Assembly: GCA_910578115.1 (NCBI GenBank)
Contig: CAJTPO010000004.1
Coordinates: 1-64,000, forward strand
DNA length: 64,000 nt
Reading direction: 5' to 3'
Source of the DNA: an uncultured Lachnospiraceae bacterium
GTDB taxonomy: Bacteria > Bacillota > Clostridia > Lachnospirales > Lachnospiraceae
This document shows positions 8,616 through 16,929 of this stretch, piece by piece. Under the pieces are notes generated by a model. It worked only from the letters and a program-made list of their open reading frames with translations. It was not told the origin of the DNA and did no database searches. Numbering within the stretch: position 1 is the first letter of the stretch; each line of letters opens with the position of its first letter. The position numbers and the translations under genes are program-made.

Positions 8616-10076
8616 GTGAATACGGGTAGTCAGAGAGATCAGGAGCAACAGAGGTATGAGATACCGATTCCGGATATCAGGGGCAGAGAGGGATTCGGGC
8701 GGCGAAATCCCTTGATTCTGCCTGCGGTGGCCTGTGCTGTGTTGATTTTGATTGCCTGCGCAGGGATCGTTTCCTTGTATATCAAAAGTACGCCTGCTTA
8801 TAGACTTGGTAAGGGAATCCGGAATCTGGTCAGGGAGATGGAAGCGTTCGGGAATCCGTTGACAGAGAAGATCGGCATCGGGGATCTGAGCCGGATGCTG
8901 GCAGAGGAAGGCGGGCATGTGAGCACGCGGATCAATTTTACTGCGGACGGCCTGATCGGGAATACGATCGGTGTCGATACCGAATACTATAAGGATATGC
9001 AGAATAAGGAGCTGAGCGCTGATACGAGTATCAGTATGATGAATTATGAGTTTGCGCATTTGAATATTTATGCAGATGAAGAGGCGTTTTGTTTTTCCGT
9101 ACCGGAATTATTTCTGGAAAATATGTATGTTGATAATGAAAATATAGTGAGCCAGTATAATGCGTCTTTTCTGGCTGGATTATCCGGAAGCAGCCCTTTG
9201 GATGATTTCTCCGTCGATCTTTTCCCGGATGCTGACAGGCAATATGTCAAAGGGGATTTGGAGCGTTACGCTGCGGATCTTGAAGCCTGCAGGAAGAGTA
9301 TGGTCCTGGAGAGGATAAAGAGGGGTGTTTACCGTGTGATATTTCCGTCCGGGGAGATGGAACGTCTGCTGCGGGATGTCGTGAACAGTTGCGAGCCGAT
9401 GTATGCAATATCGGAAAGCGGGCGGTGGTGGAAAGAATATGACAGACTGCTTGTCTCGGATATCTGCATGATCTTTACTATTGACAGACAGAACCATATC
9501 GAGCTTATCACGCTGGAAGAACCGGTAAGTATGTTGGACGGAAAGGCGGTAATAAGCGGGGCTCTGTATTTACCGGGGAGTACGCAGAACCTGCAGGGAG
9601 ATATAACGGTGAAAGGTGAAGACGGTATGGAAAGATCGCTTTATCTGCAGATCATACGCTCGAGAGCGGATGAGGGTTATGGTCTGAGTGTGCAGGCGGA
9701 GCTTATGAAAGAAGAGGATTCTTTGTTTGCGATGAAGTATGTCACACAAAGCGACGTACTTCGGGATGCGTTTACGGCAGGCATATCCGTGTGGAACGAC
9801 AGGGAGGATCAGCTGAAGCTTGTGATGGAAGGGAGACTGGATGACATCGTTCAGGGAAGGAGCCTGGAATTGGAGCTGGAGAATATGCAGTGCTATTGGA
9901 AGGATGAGGAGATATTTAAGATGACCGGCGATATTTTGCTGGAGCCGCTGGAGAAAGAGATCAGAAGTACGGTAAAGCGGGAGACGAACTTTTTCGAGAT
10001 GACGGAAAGAGACTGGCTGGGTATTCTGTATAAAATAGGGGATACATATGGCAGCCTGCCAGGGTCCTTATGGTAA
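8616..10076 (+). CDS. single-pass membrane protein with large extracellular domain, unknown function
   Basis: 486 residues. A short charged N-terminal tail (about 1-32) is followed by one hydrophobic segment (about 33-56, LILPAVACAVLILIACAGIV). The remaining roughly 430 residues are mainly beta-type and acidic and should lie outside the membrane. I do not recognise the family. It lies between an ABC ATPase and two ABC-2 permeases in one apparent operon, so it may be an accessory or substrate-handling subunit. The ATG follows an AGGGGGAAGAGGC site. No cysteine lipobox is visible. Confidence 0.7.
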   Translation: MNTGSQRDQEQQRYEIPIPDIRGREGFGRRNPLILPAVACAVLILIACAGIVSLYIKSTPAYRLGKGIRNLVREMEAFGNPLTEKIGIGDLSRMLAEEGGHVSTRINFTADGLIGNTIGVDTEYYKDMQNKELSADTSISMMNYEFAHLNIYADEEAFCFSVPELFLENMYVDNENIVSQYNASFLAGLSGSSPLDDFSVDLFPDADRQYVKGDLERYAADLEACRKSMVLERIKRGVYRVIFPSGEMERLLRDVVNSCEPMYAISESGRWWKEYDRLLVSDICMIFTIDRQNHIELITLEEPVSMLDGKAVISGALYLPGSTQNLQGDITVKGEDGMERSLYLQIIRSRADEGYGLSVQAELMKEEDSLFAMKYVTQSDVLRDAFTAGISVWNDREDQLKLVMEGRLDDIVQGRSLELELENMQCYWKDEEIFKMTGDILLEPLEKEIRSTVKRETNFFEMTERDWLGILYKIGDTYGSLPGSLW

Positions 10077-10104
10077 TGGCGTGAGTCCTGTTATCCTGCA
10101 TTGA

Positions 10105-10220
10105 GACTCCGCGAAGCGGAAGATTGAAAATTAAAATTTTCAATCGCGAGATTTGTGTCTGCGCGTTGCTTGCCACAAACTCGTTTATGCGCAAAAAGCA
10201 GCGCAGAAATGGAGAAAATT
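10105..10220 (+). repeat. composite palindromic repeat with structured element copy B
   Basis: CCGCGAAGCGG (10109-10119) is followed by the perfect hairpin GATTGAAAAT-TAAA-ATTTTCAATC (10122-10145). Next comes GAGATTTGTG pairing with CCACAAACTC around a loop that contains GCGCGTTGCT, and then CGTTTATGCGC and AGCAGCGCAGAAATGGAGAAAATT. The last part matches copy A at 2599-2690, with different but still pairing stems. The block fills most of the 156-base gap before the next gene and donates a GGAG motif. Confidence 0.6.
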
Positions 10221-10232
10221 ATGGAGGGTGGA

Positions 10233-10511
10233 ATGAGTTATACGGAGCGTGATGAGACAGATAATGGTAGTAGAGAGAAGAACGGCGGGGTGGGAGATGA
10301 GGCGATGATCGAAGAACTGATGCGGCATCTGGACTCGGAATTTACACAGGGTGTTTATCGGATGAGCGTCAGCTTTGATGAGGAAGAGGAGGAAGCGAAG
10401 AATGTTTCCCATAAGTGCTGTAATATGTACGGCAGGCCCGCAACGGAGACAGTCGGTCTTCTGGATATGTATACGGATATCAGTGCAGGAGAACCTGACC
10501 GGCAGCTGTAA
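10233..10511 (+). CDS. small acidic hypothetical protein in the ABC-2 operon
   Basis: 92 residues if started at 10233, where GGAGGGTGGA precedes the ATG; an in-frame ATG at 10221 behind GGAGAAAATT is the alternative (96 residues). An acidic run FDEEEEEAKN is followed by SHKCCNMYGR, which has two adjacent cysteines. There is no signal peptide or membrane segment. No family is recognised. It sits between the ectodomain protein and the first permease, so it probably belongs to the exporter operon. Confidence 0.55.
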   Translation: MSYTERDETDNGSREKNGGVGDEAMIEELMRHLDSEFTQGVYRMSVSFDEEEEEAKNVSHKCCNMYGRPATETVGLLDMYTDISAGEPDRQL

Positions 10512-10538
10512 GGAGAGGGGGAAGGCATGGAGTAAACT

Positions 10539-11777
10539 ATGGGACGGAAAATGCGGTATCTCTATTTGGAAATAAAGAAGACTGTTAAGCTGCTTCCTCA
10601 CATGCTGCTGCAGATTCTCCTGCTTTTAGGGCTTTTGGCTGTGGTGGTCGTTGGAGCCGTTAGAAGCATGGGGCGGGAAGCGTTGGCAGTGAGGGCGGAA
10701 ATTGCGGTGGTAGTGCGGGAGGAACTGGCTGGTTTAGCGCTTCATTATGTGGAGAACATAGAGAGCGTATCCCGTTTCTGCCGTTTTCGGCAGACTACGG
10801 AGCAGGAGGGGTTTGAACTTTTGAATCATGGTGAGGTGACGGCCCTTGTTTTGATGCCGGAGCAGTTACTGGAAGGGATTATGAACGGTACGAATCCTGC
10901 GGTTGAGATTTATTTCCCAAAGCAGGCGGGGCTGGAAGCCATGTTTTTCAGGGAGATGACGGAGGCGGGAGAAGGGCTGCTGCGGGTAGCGCAGGCGCAG
11001 ATCTATGGGGCAGGAGATATGGCACGTGAATTCGGGCTGACAGAGCAGCTGTCGAGAATCGAAACGGAGATCGACAGCTATAATCTGGCTTTTGCACTGG
11101 ACAGACTGGCATTATATGACCAGGAAAAAGTATCTGCATTTGGAGCTGTGAATGCGGCACAGTTCTATTTGGCTTCCGGCACGATTCTGTTTCTTTTGCT
11201 GGCGGGAATGGCAATGTATCCTGTTGTGTGCAAAGAAAAACCGGCATTTTGCAGGCAGTTGACAAGAGAAGGAACGGGAGAGATATGGCAGAGCTTTTGT
11301 CAATGGGTCTGTGGCTTCCTGTGCGTAAGTCTTTTTGCGGGTATATTATGGGCGGCAGGCCGGTTATTTGCAGTGTTTGGGCCACAGGATGCAGTGAAGT
11401 ATCTTACAGCAGGCGGCGGATATCCATCGCATATCGGAGTGGGGATAGGGGTCGTTATCTTAATGACGGTTACGGCCCTTATTTATCTGGTGCACAGCCT
11501 GGCGGGCAGCAGGACGGTAGGAATCCTGCTGGTCTTTGTGGTATCGGTGGTGATGGTCTTTCTTTCCGGGGGTCTGGTTCCGGCAATGTTTCTGCCGCAG
11601 CATGTACGGACAGTGGGGGAGTGGCTCCCTACGGCCTGGCTGATGCGGGCGGTGAGTGGTCTTTTTGCAGGCCGCGGTGCGGGTGTATCGGGAGAGGGTG
11701 TGGCGGTACTTTGTGGTTACACCGTATTGTGCACTGCGGCGGCATGCTTTGTCCGTCGAAGCAGGGGCCTGCTGTGA
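10539..11777 (+). CDS. ABC-2 type permease (first of two)
   Basis: 412 residues with the ABC2_membrane_3 layout: one membrane helix near residues 20-43, an extracellular domain of about 150-170 residues, then five to six helices from about residue 200 to the end (for example ILFLLLAGMAMYPVV, HIGVGIGVVILMTVTAL, RTVGILLVFVVSVVMVFL). It probably pairs with the next permease and the ATPase at 7805 to form a heteromeric exporter. The ATG is 27 bases after the small gene, preceded by GGAGAGGGGGAAGG. The substrate cannot be told from sequence. Confidence 0.8.
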   Translation: MGRKMRYLYLEIKKTVKLLPHMLLQILLLLGLLAVVVVGAVRSMGREALAVRAEIAVVVREELAGLALHYVENIESVSRFCRFRQTTEQEGFELLNHGEVTALVLMPEQLLEGIMNGTNPAVEIYFPKQAGLEAMFFREMTEAGEGLLRVAQAQIYGAGDMAREFGLTEQLSRIETEIDSYNLAFALDRLALYDQEKVSAFGAVNAAQFYLASGTILFLLLAGMAMYPVVCKEKPAFCRQLTREGTGEIWQSFCQWVCGFLCVSLFAGILWAAGRLFAVFGPQDAVKYLTAGGGYPSHIGVGIGVVILMTVTALIYLVHSLAGSRTVGILLVFVVSVVMVFLSGGLVPAMFLPQHVRTVGEWLPTAWLMRAVSGLFAGRGAGVSGEGVAVLCGYTVLCTAAACFVRRSRGLL

Positions 11778-11855
11778 AGAGGCTGTAAATTCGGTCAGGA
11801 GACCGGAGAGAGGGAGTGAGAAAAGTATGTGCGGGGCAGATGAATGGAGGTCGTT

Positions 11856-12992
11856 GTGCGGGAAGGAAGGAATTTTCGCGTAAAACAATATGGGATCTGG
11901 ATCAGCCTTCTTGCCGGACGCCTGTGGAGACAGCCGGTTTATATCGTTCTGCTTGTGCTGATACCGCTGTTGGGATACGGGGCAGGCTTTATGGAGCGCG
12001 GTGAACAAAGCGGTGTCGCGGTGGCAGTCTGTGTGGAAGACGGTGTATGGAAGGAAAAGATCATGGACATGCTGGCAGAACAGGAAGCGGACAGTGTGCT
12101 GCAGTTTGTATATCTTGATGGGAGCAGGGAAGTAGAGCGGTGTGTGGCGGCCGGGGAGGCTGCCTGTGGGTTTGTTATCGGACAGGACATTGCCAAGAAG
12201 GTGCTTGACGGTGCGTGGCGGAAAAGCATTACAGTGTTTGAAACGGATTCCGGCAGTGTGACGGGAATCGCGGAGGAACGGCTTGCCGGCGTGATCTTCA
12301 GGCTGTATGCGGAAGAATATTATGACAGGTATATGGGACGGATTTCGGAGACTGCGGCGGCATTTGCCAGAGAAGCCTATGAGAGGCGTCTTGTGGACGA
12401 CAGTACATTTTCTTTTCAATATATTTATGATGACTCTACAGGTCAATTTAGTTATGACACGCCTGTTGTTGATGACATAAATGTCAATAAGGATGTAACT
12501 GCCCCGGTTTTCCCGGTTAAAGGCATACTTGCCGTTCTTATTTTCCTCGGTGGATTATGCGGGATGCTGGAATATGAGAGAGATAAAAAGGAAAAAAGAT
12601 TTGTCCGTATGGCTCCCGATCTATTGACTTATCTGGTTAATATATGGATATCGACCGTATTTCTCTCGGCCGCGGTGCTGGTCTGCCGGTGGGGGTATGA
12701 CGGAATGCGCTGTTGCGGGGCCGGGTTTAGCATTGCCGGAATGCTCAGGGTGTGGAGCGCAGGAATGTGGGGCAGACAGATCATGGATCTGGTCGTTTAC
12801 CAGTGTATTATCATGGCATATTGTGTTATACTCAAACTGCTGCTGCGAAGACAGGAGACGATCGCGGCGGCGATCCCGATCCTGACGCTGGGCAGTCTGG
12901 TGTGTGCTCCGGTGTTCGTAAGACTGGGAACGTATATGCCTGTTTTTACGGTGCTGGAGAAGCTGTTTCCGGTAACATATTATCTGATGTGA
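11856..12992 (+). CDS. ABC-2 type permease (second of two)
   Basis: About 378 residues with the same topology as the preceding permease: a helix near residues 24-44 (QPVYIVLLVLIPLLGYGAGF), an extracellular domain, and several helices after about residue 210. I prefer the GTG at 11856, because GGAGGT at 11846-11851 would be its ribosome binding site; the ATG at 11844 lies just before that motif and lacks one of its own. It ends the exporter operon. The two permeases are clearly related in layout but diverged in sequence, which fits a heterodimer. Confidence 0.75.
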   Translation: MREGRNFRVKQYGIWISLLAGRLWRQPVYIVLLVLIPLLGYGAGFMERGEQSGVAVAVCVEDGVWKEKIMDMLAEQEADSVLQFVYLDGSREVERCVAAGEAACGFVIGQDIAKKVLDGAWRKSITVFETDSGSVTGIAEERLAGVIFRLYAEEYYDRYMGRISETAAAFAREAYERRLVDDSTFSFQYIYDDSTGQFSYDTPVVDDINVNKDVTAPVFPVKGILAVLIFLGGLCGMLEYERDKKEKRFVRMAPDLLTYLVNIWISTVFLSAAVLVCRWGYDGMRCCGAGFSIAGMLRVWSAGMWGRQIMDLVVYQCIIMAYCVILKLLLRRQETIAAAIPILTLGSLVCAPVFVRLGTYMPVFTVLEKLFPVTYYLM

Positions 12993-13097
12993 CATTATAA
13001 TCTGCCGTTTGAGCGGGATTTCCGGAAGCGGTGACCGATCCCTGTGTGCGGAGCATGTGGAAATTTATCGATCGAGTACAGAGCAGGAGAAAAGAGT

Positions 13098-14207
13098 ATG
13101 AATATGAATGAGGAAAAGAGTAAGAAAAGTATCATGGACTATGAGACGGTGGAGCTGGATGACGAGAATGACGCGCTGGTGATCCTGGATCAGACGAAAC
13201 TGCCGGGGAGTGCCGAGCTGATCAGCCTGCATACCGGAGAAGAAATCTGGGAGGCCATCTATCTGTTGAAAGTGCGTGGTGCGCCGGCGATCGGCGTGGC
13301 GGCGGCTTTCGGTATATATCTGCTGGCGAAGAAGATTCAGACCGATGCGTACGATGTTTTCTACCAGGAATTCTGCAGACAGAAAGAATATCTGAATTCT
13401 GCGCGGCCGACAGCAGTGAACCTGTCGTGGGCGCTGAACAGAATGGAGCGGGTATGTACAGCGGACAGGGAGCTGCCTGTCGCCAGGATCAAGGAAAAGC
13501 TGAAAGAAGAGGCCGCAGCACTGAAAGAAGAGGATATCCGTGTGTGCCGGGCGATCGGAGAATATGGACTGACACTGGTGAAACCGGGTGACGGTATATT
13601 GACGCACTGTAATGCAGGCCAGCTGGCGACATGCAGATACGGTACGGCGACGGCACCCATTTATCTGGGACAGGAGAGAGGGTACCATTTCCGTGTATTT
13701 GCAGATGAGACAAGGCCTTTATTGCAGGGTGCAAGACTGACGGCATACGAATTGCATGCATCGGGTGTGGATGTGACGCTGATCTGTGATAACATGTCGG
13801 CGGCGGTCATGCGCAACGGCTGGGTCAATGCGGTGTTTGTGGGCTGTGACCGTGTGGCGGCCAACGGCGATACTGCCAATAAGATCGGTACCTCGGTGGT
13901 GGCAGCTGTGGCACAGCGATATCACGTGCCCGTGTATATCTGTGCGCCGACTTCCACCATCGACATGAATACGCCCACCGGAGCGGATATCGTGATCGAG
14001 CAGCGGCCGGCCCATGAAGTGACGGATATGTGGTATGAGAAGCCGATGGCTCCGGCCGGGGTTAAAGTTTATAATCCGGCATTCGACGTGACGGACCACG
14101 ACCTGATCGCGGGGATCGTCACGGAATACGGAATTGCCAGGGCTCCTTATACGGAATCCCTGCGGGAAATATTCAGAAACGCAGGACGTGGAGCAGAGGG
14201 AAGATAA
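13098..14207 (+). CDS. mtnA: S-methyl-5-thioribose-1-phosphate isomerase
   Basis: Converts 5-methylthioribose-1-phosphate to 5-methylthioribulose-1-phosphate in salvage of the by-product of S-adenosylmethionine use; related enzymes also accept 5-deoxyribose-1-phosphate. 369 residues from the ATG at 13098, which has AGGAG upstream; a longer in-frame start at 13044 lacks this. Family motifs are complete: RGAPAIGVAAAFG (60-72), the catalytic Cys171 in LTHCNAGQLAT, and the catalytic Asp251 in VGCDRVAANGDTANKIGT. It is followed 32 bases later by a class II aldolase, a pair that suggests a DHAP-type shunt. No kinase or nucleosidase of the pathway is in the window. Confidence 0.95.
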   Translation: MNMNEEKSKKSIMDYETVELDDENDALVILDQTKLPGSAELISLHTGEEIWEAIYLLKVRGAPAIGVAAAFGIYLLAKKIQTDAYDVFYQEFCRQKEYLNSARPTAVNLSWALNRMERVCTADRELPVARIKEKLKEEAAALKEEDIRVCRAIGEYGLTLVKPGDGILTHCNAGQLATCRYGTATAPIYLGQERGYHFRVFADETRPLLQGARLTAYELHASGVDVTLICDNMSAAVMRNGWVNAVFVGCDRVAANGDTANKIGTSVVAAVAQRYHVPVYICAPTSTIDMNTPTGADIVIEQRPAHEVTDMWYEKPMAPAGVKVYNPAFDVTDHDLIAGIVTEYGIARAPYTESLREIFRNAGRGAEGR

Positions 14208-14239
14208 AGAATTTGTGACGCTTCGGAATGGAGATAGAT

Positions 14240-14887
14240 ATGGAATATATAACAGAGAAACAGGCTAAAAAGGCTATCATCGATATCGGTCAGCGCATGT
14301 ACGTAAGAGGTTTTGTGGCGGCCAATGACGGAAATATTTCGGTCCGGACGGGAGAAAATGAAGTGTGGGCGACACCCACCGGTGTCTCCAAGGGATACAT
14401 GAAGAAAAAAATGCTTGTCAAGGTGGATCTGGACGGTACACTGCTGGAAGGCACTTACAAACCTTCCTCGGAACTGAAGATGCATCTGCGGGCCTACCGG
14501 GAGAATGAAGCTCTCAGGTCCGTATGCCATGCCCATCCGCTGGTATGTACCTGCTTTGCCGTAGCCGGCATACCGCTTTCCACACCGGTTCTGGCGGAGG
14601 CAGTCATTACGCTGGGAGAGGTGCCGGTTGCACCTTATGCGGAATTGGGAAGTGAGGAAGTGCCGGAGGTGATCGCGCCATACTGTCACACGCACAGCGG
14701 GATCCTGTTGGCAAATCACGGTGCGGTGACCTGGGCACAGGATCCCTATGCGGCATACTATCGTTTGGAATCCATGGAGCATTACGCCAGGATCCTGCTG
14801 GTCACGGATAAATTATTGGGGAAACAGAATCTGCTGACAGGAGAACAGATAGATGCGCTGCTGGCCATGAGAGAGAGGTTCCGGTAA
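14240..14887 (+). CDS. class II aldolase (fuculose-phosphate aldolase-like)
   Basis: About 215 residues of the class II aldolase/adducin family, zinc enzymes that split ketose-1-phosphates into dihydroxyacetone phosphate and an aldehyde. The metal site appears as CHAHPLVC in the middle and THSGILLANHG near residue 155, with the acid/base glutamate probably in KPSSELKMH. The start is taken at 14240, behind GGAGATAG; the ATG at 14228 has no good site. Its place directly after mtnA argues that the substrate is 5-methylthioribulose-1-phosphate or 5-deoxyribulose-1-phosphate rather than fuculose-1-phosphate. The family is certain; the substrate is inferred. Confidence 0.88.
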   Translation: MEYITEKQAKKAIIDIGQRMYVRGFVAANDGNISVRTGENEVWATPTGVSKGYMKKKMLVKVDLDGTLLEGTYKPSSELKMHLRAYRENEALRSVCHAHPLVCTCFAVAGIPLSTPVLAEAVITLGEVPVAPYAELGSEEVPEVIAPYCHTHSGILLANHGAVTWAQDPYAAYYRLESMEHYARILLVTDKLLGKQNLLTGEQIDALLAMRERFR

Positions 14888-15090
14888 CAGTTCGAATGAT
14901 CAGAATCACTTTTTTCTTCCTATTTGAGGCGGGCTATGATACAATACGGATAGTTGGTGCACGTATACCTGTGGAATACTGCGGGAAGCGACAGGACAGT
15001 GGTTGTTTCCGCGGTTCTGAAGGGATGTGCCAGATAAAGAAAGACGGCTGACCGGATCAGGTGAGACGAGGGCAGCCACAGGGAGCAGCT

Positions 15091-16806
15091 ATGAGTGAGA
15101 ATGAGAAGAATGTGACAGAACAGGCAATGGAGAGAGAAGAGAAAGAAGTGATATCCAGGAATTTTATCGAGCAGATCATCGATAAGGACCTTGCGGAAGG
15201 GAACTGCGAGACCGTTCATACCAGATTCCCACCGGAACCTAACGGGTATCTGCATATCGGGCATGCGAAGAGCATCCTGCTGAATGCCGGGCTGGCAGGC
15301 CAGTACGGCGGTAAGTTTAATCTCCGTTTTGACGATACGAACCCGACGAAGGAGAAGAGTGAGTTCGTAGAGTCCATCAAGGCAGATGTGAAGTGGCTGG
15401 GTGCGGATTTTGAAGACAGGCTTTTCTTTGCATCCGACTATTTTGAACAGATGTATGAAGGAGCCGTAAAGCTGATAAAGAAAGGAAAGGCTTACGTTTC
15501 GGATCTGACCGCGGAGCAGATGAGAGAGTACCGTGGCACCCTGACAGAGCCGGGAACCAATGACCCCAACAGGGACAGGAGTATAGAAGAAAATCTGCGG
15601 CTGTTTGAGGAGATGAAGGCGGGTAAGTATGCTGATGGGGAGAAGACGCTTCGGGCCAGGATCGATATGGCGTCGCCCAATATCAATATGCGTGATCCGA
15701 TCCTGTACCGTGTGGCGCATCTGTCCCATCAGAATACGGGAGACAGATGGTGCATTTATCCGATGTATGATTACGCGCATCCGATCGAAGATGCCATAGA
15801 GGGCATCACACATTCAATTTGTACGCTGGAGTTTGAGGATCACAGACCGCTGTATAACTGGGTGGTCGAGGAACTGGAGTATCCGCACCCGCCGAAGCAG
15901 ATCGAGTTTGCAAAAATGTATTTGACCAATGTAGTCACTGGTAAGAGATATATCAAGAAACTGGTGGAAGATGGCATTGTGGACGGCTGGGATGATCCCA
16001 GGCTGGTATCCATCGCGGCGCTGCGCAGAAGAGGATTTACACCGGAATCGATCAAGCTCTTTGTGGATCTGTGCGGGGTGTCCAAGGCGAACTCTTCGGC
16101 GGAGTATTCCATGCTGGAATATTGTATCCGGGAAGATTTGAAGATGAAAAAACCGCGTGTGATGGCGGCGCTGGATCCCGTGAAGCTGGTGATCGATAAT
16201 TACCCGCAGGGACAGACGGAGATGCTGGAAATCGTGAATAATCCCGAGAATGAGGAGCTTGGCAGGCGTAAGGTTCCCTTTTCCGGAGAGCTGTATATTG
16301 ACAGAGAGGACTTTATGGAAGAACCGCCGAAGAAGTATTTCAGACTCTTTCCGGGGAATGAAGTACGCCTGATGGGAGCCTACTTCGTGAAATGCGTCAG
16401 CTTCGAGAAGGACGTCGACGGTAAGGTGACAGTGGTGCACTGCACTTACGATCCGGCTTCCCGGGGAGGCAACAGTCCGGATGGCCGCAAGGTGAAGGGA
16501 ACGATCCATTGGGTATCTGCGGCAGACGCAGTGCGGGCGGAAGTCAGACTGTATGAGAATATCATCGATGAGGAGAAGGGTGTCTACAATGATGACGGCA
16601 GCCTGAATCTTAACCCGAATTCGTTGATCGTTCTGAAAGAGTGTTATATAGAACCTTCCGTTAAGGATGCCAAAGCATATGACAGCTTCCAGTTTGTCAG
16701 ACAGGGATTTTTCTGTGTGGACTGTAAGGATTCCAAACCGGAGGCTCCTGTATTCAACAGGATCGTATCTTTGAAGAGTTCTTATGTGCTTCCGAAGCAG
16801 TCGTAA
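15091..16806 (+). CDS. glnS: glutamine--tRNA ligase
   Basis: 571-residue class I aminoacyl-tRNA synthetase of the GlnRS type. The HIGH motif is HIGH at residues 55-58 in FPPEPNGYLHIGHAKS. The usual KMSKS loop (VMSKRKL in E. coli) is changed here to VVTGKRYIKKL, just before VDGWDDPRL. The C-terminal anticodon-binding beta-barrels follow from about residue 350. The ATG at 15091 has GGGAGC upstream; a GTG at 15061 is in frame but poorly placed. Many Gram-positives make Gln-tRNA by transamidation, so a full GlnRS suggests direct charging. I find no T-box leader in the 200 bases upstream. Confidence 0.95.
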   Translation: MSENEKNVTEQAMEREEKEVISRNFIEQIIDKDLAEGNCETVHTRFPPEPNGYLHIGHAKSILLNAGLAGQYGGKFNLRFDDTNPTKEKSEFVESIKADVKWLGADFEDRLFFASDYFEQMYEGAVKLIKKGKAYVSDLTAEQMREYRGTLTEPGTNDPNRDRSIEENLRLFEEMKAGKYADGEKTLRARIDMASPNINMRDPILYRVAHLSHQNTGDRWCIYPMYDYAHPIEDAIEGITHSICTLEFEDHRPLYNWVVEELEYPHPPKQIEFAKMYLTNVVTGKRYIKKLVEDGIVDGWDDPRLVSIAALRRRGFTPESIKLFVDLCGVSKANSSAEYSMLEYCIREDLKMKKPRVMAALDPVKLVIDNYPQGQTEMLEIVNNPENEELGRRKVPFSGELYIDREDFMEEPPKKYFRLFPGNEVRLMGAYFVKCVSFEKDVDGKVTVVHCTYDPASRGGNSPDGRKVKGTIHWVSAADAVRAEVRLYENIIDEEKGVYNDDGSLNLNPNSLIVLKECYIEPSVKDAKAYDSFQFVRQGFFCVDCKDSKPEAPVFNRIVSLKSSYVLPKQS

Positions 16807-16862
16807 GCAGGCGGCCTGAATGGGCAGATTCTGCGGCAGGGAAGCCGAAGGCTGGACTGTTA

Positions 16863-16897
16863 TATAGTAAACGACATTAGAAATTTCGTTTACTATA
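16863..16897 (+). repeat. 35-bp palindromic repeat, copy 1
   Basis: TATAGTAAACG and CGTTTACTATA (11-base arms) flank ACATTAGAAATTT. Copies 2 and 3 (27045, 30029) carry the exact reverse complement of this loop, so this copy is in the opposite orientation. It lies between glnS and the DUF2225 gene. Confidence 0.85.
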
Positions 16898-16929
16898 ACT
16901 ATAATAATTCATGATCAGGAGGATGTACT

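Noticed and set aside
11460..12446. Antisense open frame across the two ABC-2 permeases
   Set aside because: It overlaps two membrane proteins with clear topology, and its product is basic and low in complexity.
14888..15090. Possible T-box riboswitch before glnS
   Set aside because: No AGGGTGG-type T-box sequence or specifier hairpin was found; a CCGCGG stretch alone is not enough.
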